A stretch of DNA of 53,018 nt from Parcubacteria bacterium C7867-001 (GTDB taxonomy: Bacteria; Patescibacteria; Paceibacteria; UBA9973; UBA2103): positions 1-53,018 of the forward strand of contig LFCK01000003.1 of the NCBI GenBank assembly GCA_001189095.1, read 5' to 3'. Below the pieces are notes generated by a model that was not told where the DNA came from, did no database searches, and saw nothing but the letters and a program-made list of their open reading frames with translations. The position numbers and the translations under genes were made by a program. Position 1 is the stretch's first letter. Every line of letters starts with the position of its first letter. This document shows positions 50,711-53,018 of the stretch, one piece after another.

Positions 50711-50737
50711 CACGGGCCCGCCAAAGGCGGGCCCGTG
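50711..50737 (-). terminator. strong hairpin after tRNA-Ile
   Basis: CACGGGCCCGCC-AAA-GGCGGGCCCGTG, a 12-bp GC stem with few T after it. It follows the tRNA on the minus strand by 10 nt and may end or protect its transcript. Confidence 0.55.
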
Positions 50738-50747
50738 CATAACTTAG

Positions 50748-50820
50748 TGCGCGCGGAAGGATTCGAACCTTCGACCGCTCGAGTATCAGTCGAGTGCTCT
50801 ACCAACTGAGCTACACGCGC
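50748..50820 (-). tRNA. tRNA-Ile, anticodon GAT
   Basis: 73-nt cloverleaf. Acceptor GCGCGTG pairs with CGCGCGC (one G-U), D-arm GCTC..GAGC, anticodon stem CTCGA/TCGAG with loop CTGATAC (anticodon GAT), T-arm GAAGG-TTCGAAT-CCTTC, discriminator A. CCA is not encoded. In many bacteria this tRNA lies between 16S and 23S; here it lies beyond the 23S-like RNA on the same strand. Confidence 0.97.
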
Positions 50821-50897
50821 ATATGTCTAACTTCGGGATACTACCAGAAATCCCCAGTATCTTCCACCCTTCGTGTATTCTTCACCCAACCCCTTGG

Positions 50898-50903
50898 TAT
50901 AGT
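50898..50903 (+). promoter_or_regulatory. -10 box 10 nt before the 49-aa ORF
   Basis: TATAGT, GGCAATATAA, then ATG 50914. Confidence 0.5.
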
Positions 50904-50913
50904 GGCAATATAA

Positions 50914-51063
50914 ATGGTTCACCGAGGTACAACTCGCGAATCGAAACAAATCCGCAAGGCGGAAATCTCCACCTTCGAGCAAAAATGGCGCCGGCATAAG
51001 AATAAGCAGCGTATCTGGAAACGCTGCGTGCAAAAACTTGCTCTTGCAACCGTAGAAGCGTAG
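50914..51063 (+). CDS. small basic protein (49 aa), unknown
   Basis: ATG 50914 to TAG 51063. The product is rich in Lys/Arg (ESKQIRKAEISTFEQKWRRH then KNKQRIWKRCVQKL) with no membrane segment, predicted helical, like an RNA-binding ribosomal-type protein. It has its own -10 box, and its stop is followed after 2 nt by a perfect bidirectional terminator, which supports a real gene. No family is recognised. It is convergent with the 23S-like RNA and shares that terminator. Confidence 0.65.
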   Translation: MVHRGTTRESKQIRKAEISTFEQKWRRHKNKQRIWKRCVQKLALATVEA

Positions 51064-51065
51064 AA

Positions 51066-51092
51066 AAATCCCCAGCCACAGGCTGGGGATTT
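51066..51092. terminator. bidirectional terminator between the 49-aa ORF and the 23S-like RNA
   Basis: AAATCCCCAGCC-ACA-GGCTGGGGATTT. T-rich on both exits (TTTTGAATT in plus, TTTTTC in minus). Confidence 0.85.
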
Positions 51093-51098
51093 TGAATT

Positions 51099-51343
51099 GG
51101 TCGGAATGCTCCGCAACGGCCTGACCCGGCAAAGGTTACGGGTGAGGTGGTTCCGTTAGCTTAGGGCTTACGCGGCTGCGGCCTAAGATAGGTTGCCCCA
51201 TCGGAAATCTCAGGATCTCTCCCGAGCTTATCGCAGTTTCTCGCATATCCCTTTCGACTACATACAAGGCGGCCCGAAGGCGTCCAAAGCATCGAAAACG
51301 ACCGAGGCGCTTTCACGTCCTTTATACACGGAACACTCCGGCC
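51099..51343 (-). ncRNA. 245-nt structured RNA with 23S rRNA 5'- and 3'-end signatures (mini-23S)
   Basis: Minus strand. The ends pair: GGCCGGAGUGUUCCG (51343-51329) with CGGAGCAUUCCGACC (51113-51099), 14 of 15 positions. Inside the stem come 23S domain I landmarks in order: CGAUGCUUUGGACGCC, CUGCGAUAAGC (51236-51226) and GAUUUCCGAUGGGGCAACC (51209-51191). Instead of the remaining 2.7 kb, the sequence then passes to UUAGGCCGC, GUAAGC and AGCUAACGG (51161-51153), which match the last 70 nt of 23S rRNA. It has an extended -10 (TGCTAAATT, 51355-51347) just upstream and an intrinsic terminator just downstream, like an independent RNA gene. It may be an internally deleted 23S pseudogene, an assembly collapse, or a novel RNA derived from the 23S ends. 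Confidence 0.7.
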
Positions 51344-51346
51344 TGT

Positions 51347-51355
51347 AATTTAGCA
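51347..51355 (-). promoter_or_regulatory. extended -10 of the mini-23S RNA
   Basis: TGCTAAATT on the minus strand. A start 6-7 nt downstream would fall at the first bases of the closing stem. No good -35 (an A/T stretch overlaps the previous terminator). Confidence 0.45.
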
Positions 51356-51374
51356 TGCTACGGAAAACACGAAA

Positions 51375-51402
51375 AGCGCCGCGGCAATGCCGCGGCGCTA
51401 TA
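51375..51402 (-). terminator. terminator after the Dabb gene
   Basis: AGCGCCGCGGC-ATT-GCCGCGGCGCT followed by TTTTCGTGTTTT on the minus strand. Confidence 0.85.
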
Positions 51403-51417
51403 TTCTTTCGGAGCGTG

Positions 51418-51747
51418 CTAGAGCTTCAGAGCTGATTTCGGCACCATAATGTCGGCGACCGTCCAGTTCAGATGCTGTGCGCACTCCTCGGCGAAGCTTG
51501 CATGCGCTGGGTGCGCACGAAACCGATCGAAAGCCTCTTGGCTTTCAAAGACGGCGACTTCGACGAGCTCAACACCCTTTCGAGTATCGAGATTCCGAGT
51601 GAATTCCCAGAACAGGATCCCTGCTCCGTAGCCACCGCAACGCTCCCCCAGATGCATGCCGAGCGCAAGAATCGCGCCGACCCGCAGTGGCGAAGTGTCT
51701 TCGCGTGGCTTGAAGTGAATCGTATGCAAGAGAACAGTATCTCCCAC
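51418..51747 (-). CDS. Dabb-domain (stress-responsive alpha/beta barrel) protein
   Basis: 109 residues from a GTG at 51747. TAAGGAGG lies 6 nt before it, which settles the start. VLLHTIHFKPREDTSP opens the ferredoxin-like fold, VELVEVAVFESQEAFDRFRA and HPAHASFAEECAQHL close it, as in Dabb/antibiotic-monooxygenase-like proteins, which often dimerise and are stress-induced. It sits alone between 16S and the 23S-like RNA with its own strong promoter and terminator, so it is an inserted independent unit. The ligand is unknown. Confidence 0.85.
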   Translation of the reverse strand: MGDTVLLHTIHFKPREDTSPLRVGAILALGMHLGERCGGYGAGILFWEFTRNLDTRKGVELVEVAVFESQEAFDRFRAHPAHASFAEECAQHLNWTVADIMVPKSALKL

Positions 51748-51779
51748 GTGAACCTCCTTACGGTTTGCGTGTTATATAG

Positions 51780-51807
51780 ATTATACATTATTTTATACAT
51801 ACGTCAA
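51780..51807 (-). promoter_or_regulatory. promoter of the Dabb gene
   Basis: TTGACG (51807-51802), 16-bp spacer, TATAAT (51785-51780) on the minus strand, about 33 nt before the start codon. The best sigma-70-type promoter in the window. Confidence 0.8.
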
Positions 51808-51832
51808 TAGCCCCGCGTTGCGGGGCTATTGC
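51808..51832. terminator. hairpin between 16S and the Dabb promoter
   Basis: AATAGCCCCGC-GTT-GCGGGGCTATT, a strong stem with little U-run. It may end the 16S transcript or be a processing stem. Its edge abuts the -35 of the Dabb promoter. Confidence 0.6.
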
Positions 51833-52050
51833 GTTGTGAGCAATACTGAAATGAAAAGGTAAGGAGAAGAACGCGCTCTTGCGTTCCGCCTATTCGTACC
51901 TTCGAATCGTCAATTGAGCGATTCGACACGTACACCGGTAACGTTAACCGGTCTCCGAGCACCATTTAAGGATGTGTGCTATTTCCTCTTGCTGGACCGA
52001 AGTCCAGAGATCGACAAGTGATTCCTCTTCCGAGGAGATCGGTTCCGATT
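51833..52050 (-). other. 16S trailer region
   Basis: About 215 bp after the 16S 3' end with several hairpins on the minus strand (TCCTC-GGAA-GAGGA; CTGGAC-TTCG-GTCCAG; ACCGGTTAACGTTACCGGT; TCGAATCG...CGATTCGA). It contains CTCCTC at about 52036-52031 inside the first hairpin and CTCCTTACC near 51865, the only anti-SD-like strings. No tRNA or gene is seen. Confidence 0.5.

Positions 52051-53018
<968 letters not shown>

Noticed and set aside
51099..51140. Signal-recognition-particle RNA, because GTCAGG ... GGAGCA on the minus strand resembles SRP helix 8
   Set aside because: The 3' strand pairs better with 51329-51343 as the outer stem, and the interior carries long 23S matches, so the SRP likeness is probably accidental.
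51099..51343. RNase P RNA or tmRNA
   Set aside because: Neither the P4-forming strings of RNase P nor the tRNA-like ends of tmRNA are present on either strand.

Overview
The window looks like a chromosome segment of a Candidate Phyla Radiation (Patescibacteria) bacterium, most likely Parcubacteria-like. The reasons are a very divergent 16S rRNA with changes in primer sites that are near-universal, compact genes with ATGA overlaps, many start codons without a Shine-Dalgarno (SD) sequence, a giant membrane-anchored repeat protein, GatB, Mpl and a VirD4-like ATPase, and very little central metabolism. TGA ends genes normally (many ATGA overlaps), so the recoded-UGA lineages are excluded. The lineage assignment is inference.

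Layout. (1) 1-6486, minus: a giant protein that runs off the left edge (HTH, one membrane helix, tail-fibre-like GGTG repeats) and a second HTH/membrane protein. (2) 6590-16376: housekeeping genes (gatB, obgE, aspartokinase, secA, murB). A small accessory island at 10443-12062 sits among them (two unknown small genes between twin terminators, a MOSC protein, a stand-alone CHC2 zinc finger). A 23-residue Lys/Ala peptide gene lies upstream of secA's promoter side of the terminator region. (3) 16373-44769: a surface-glycan locus of about 25 genes, nearly all minus: Wzy-like ligase, Wzx-like flippase, at least six GT4 enzymes plus GT2/GtrA, two GT-C-like membrane proteins, an exostosin-like GT, two DegT-family PLP enzymes, RmlB, RmlC, Gmd, methyltransferases, a cupin and a radical SAM protein. 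(4) 44946-50692: VirD4-like ATPase, rsmI, mpl coupled to a GNAT-like transferase, PrcB-like protein. (5) 50748-53018: tRNA-Ile(GAT), a 49-residue ORF, a compact RNA that looks like the two ends of 23S rRNA joined together, a Dabb-domain gene and the 3' two thirds of a 16S rRNA gene.

How the genes fit together. Gmd makes GDP-4-keto-6-deoxymannose. A perosamine-synthase-like aminotransferase with the normal PLP lysine and a ColD/RfbH-like dehydratase with His in place of Lys could both use it, so the locus may make 4-amino and 3,6-dideoxy sugars (perosamine/colitose type). RmlB/RmlC and a C-methyltransferase suggest a second dTDP-linked branch. Wzx, Wzy, GT-C and GT2/GtrA proteins would assemble and export the glycan.

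The strongest unusual signals are in the RNA region and in translation initiation. The 16S 3' end reads GGATCA-TATCC instead of GGATCA-CCTCC (no anti-SD at its normal place). The 530-loop pseudoknot has compensatory changes. About 55 nt are missing between the 970 and 1110 regions. A 245-nt RNA carries 23S 5'- and 3'-terminal signatures inside a 15-position closing stem. At least eight genes have a -10 box 6-10 nt before ATG, as expected of leaderless mRNAs, whereas a subset of small accessory genes has perfect SDs.
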